Assembly: GCF_037975245.1 (NCBI RefSeq)
Contig: NC_092569.1
Span: 20,393,001 to 20,453,000, forward strand
DNA from: Apostichopus japonicus
Taxonomy: Eukaryota; Echinodermata; Holothuroidea; Aspidochirotida; Stichopodidae
Direction of reading: 5' to 3'
Length of the DNA stretch: 60,000 bases
This document shows positions 59,133-60,000 of the stretch, in pieces. The position numbers and the translations under genes are program-made. The notes under the pieces are model-generated. The model did no database searches. It saw nothing but the letters and a program-made list of their open reading frames with translations, and was not told the origin of the DNA. Position 1 is the first letter of the stretch. Each line of letters starts with the position of its first letter.

Positions 59133-60000
59133 ACTGACAGTCAGTAAAACGTTTTACATGTTCAGCCTTACCGACTGACTGAAGCCGACGCGAATTAAAA
59201 CTGCAGAAATAGTGATCAGTCGTGCGGTATGATTCTCTTAAGTACAACGCACACTGCTAGACTGTTGGTTCTTGATCGGTCGGGTATAGTATGCGGCGGG
59301 CTGGCATGCTGTAATGCGCATGTTGATCGGGCAGCGTGTACTCGACATTAACAATACATATTCTTTAAAACCTGTTATATGGCGCATTTATACCACCGTA
59401 ATAATAATAATTATATTATAATATTATAAACTTGGAAAATATTTTCACGGGCTTGACAAATTCTGGAAATCGAGTCGAACTAATACGGTTTTATATGTGT
59501 TTCCTATTCACATTATGTTACCCCACTTTGACGCCAATTTCACTTGTTTGACAACACAACGAAATACGAAATACAGACATTTTGCTACTGATTTATGTGC
59601 CAATTATCGCTGAAATGTGTTTTTTTTTCGTTAAGGAATGCAGATAAATGTAGAACATGTCACGTTTCCTATGTGCTAACTCACCAATGACTAGATATAG
59701 CCAAAGGTCTATCCTTTAATTTTGTATACTGTACGTCAACCTTATCAGTAAGGTAAATCAACTTTAGTGGTATATATAATAATTGTTTCCTGCTGGCGGG
59801 ACGAAGAATCGAACGAACAATGTTGTAATATTTACAATAGCAATCATAACAATCGAAATATTAATATATTTCCTGCTCTAGTGTATCTGTTGTTCGTATT
59901 ATGAAAATGTCTATAAAGAACTCGCTGATACTACACATCAGCATAAAGATTACAAAGAATATCGCTTCCATCACGTCGACTATATATACACCGCAGTATG
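59133..60000. other. No gene seen; right flank
   Basis: AT-rich to the window end, no exon or element supported. Confidence 0.45.

Overview
This is an AT-rich metazoan genomic window. It has spliced genes with GT-AG introns, long (TA)n arrays, SINE-like and MITE-like repeats and many minisatellites, and nothing prokaryotic. An invertebrate deuterostome, probably an echinoderm, fits best. That rests on gene structure, small hAT-type and Penelope-like repeats, and a marked excess of the palindrome TAGGCCTA. It is an inference, not a proof.

Three protein-coding genes can be reconstructed with consistent splice sites and reading phases. (1) A complete nine-exon prostaglandin reductase 1 gene (PTGR1-like, 331 aa) lies on + from 6075 to 17767. 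The last two exons of a broken tandem copy lie just upstream at 875-1354. (2) A small SH2 adaptor gene lies on - from 27449 to 22907, with five coding exons and about 204 aa. (3) A type I single-pass membrane protein gene lies on - from 42714 to 37806. It has four coding exons and 400 aa: signal peptide, Ser/Thr/Pro-rich ectodomain, one membrane helix and an acidic tail with tyrosine motifs. Possible further minus-strand exons between 32.4 and 35.9 kb are weakly supported.

The most unusual feature is at 23800-24255. A strict 25-bp minisatellite consists of the last 19 nt of the central SH2 exon plus its 5' splice site, so one exon-intron junction has been copied into 18 consecutive GTAAGA donors. 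Reading past the first donor meets an in-frame TAA at once, so the choice of donor decides whether the SH2 domain is made.

The rest is repeat-rich. Non-autonomous hAT-type elements carry 8-bp target duplications (10882-11244, 11579-11821, 16782-17143, 28592-29022, 58590-59132). A foldback element has 74-bp perfect arms (30420-30687). A tRNA-derived SINE family has one copy split by 1.34 kb of tandem repeats. Three minus-strand motifs resemble the hammerhead-bearing ends of Penelope-like elements. Minisatellites of 18, 25, 43, 57, 66 and about 147 bp occur; the 57- and 66-bp ones show three-unit higher-order periods. From 42.7 kb to the right end I see no convincing gene.
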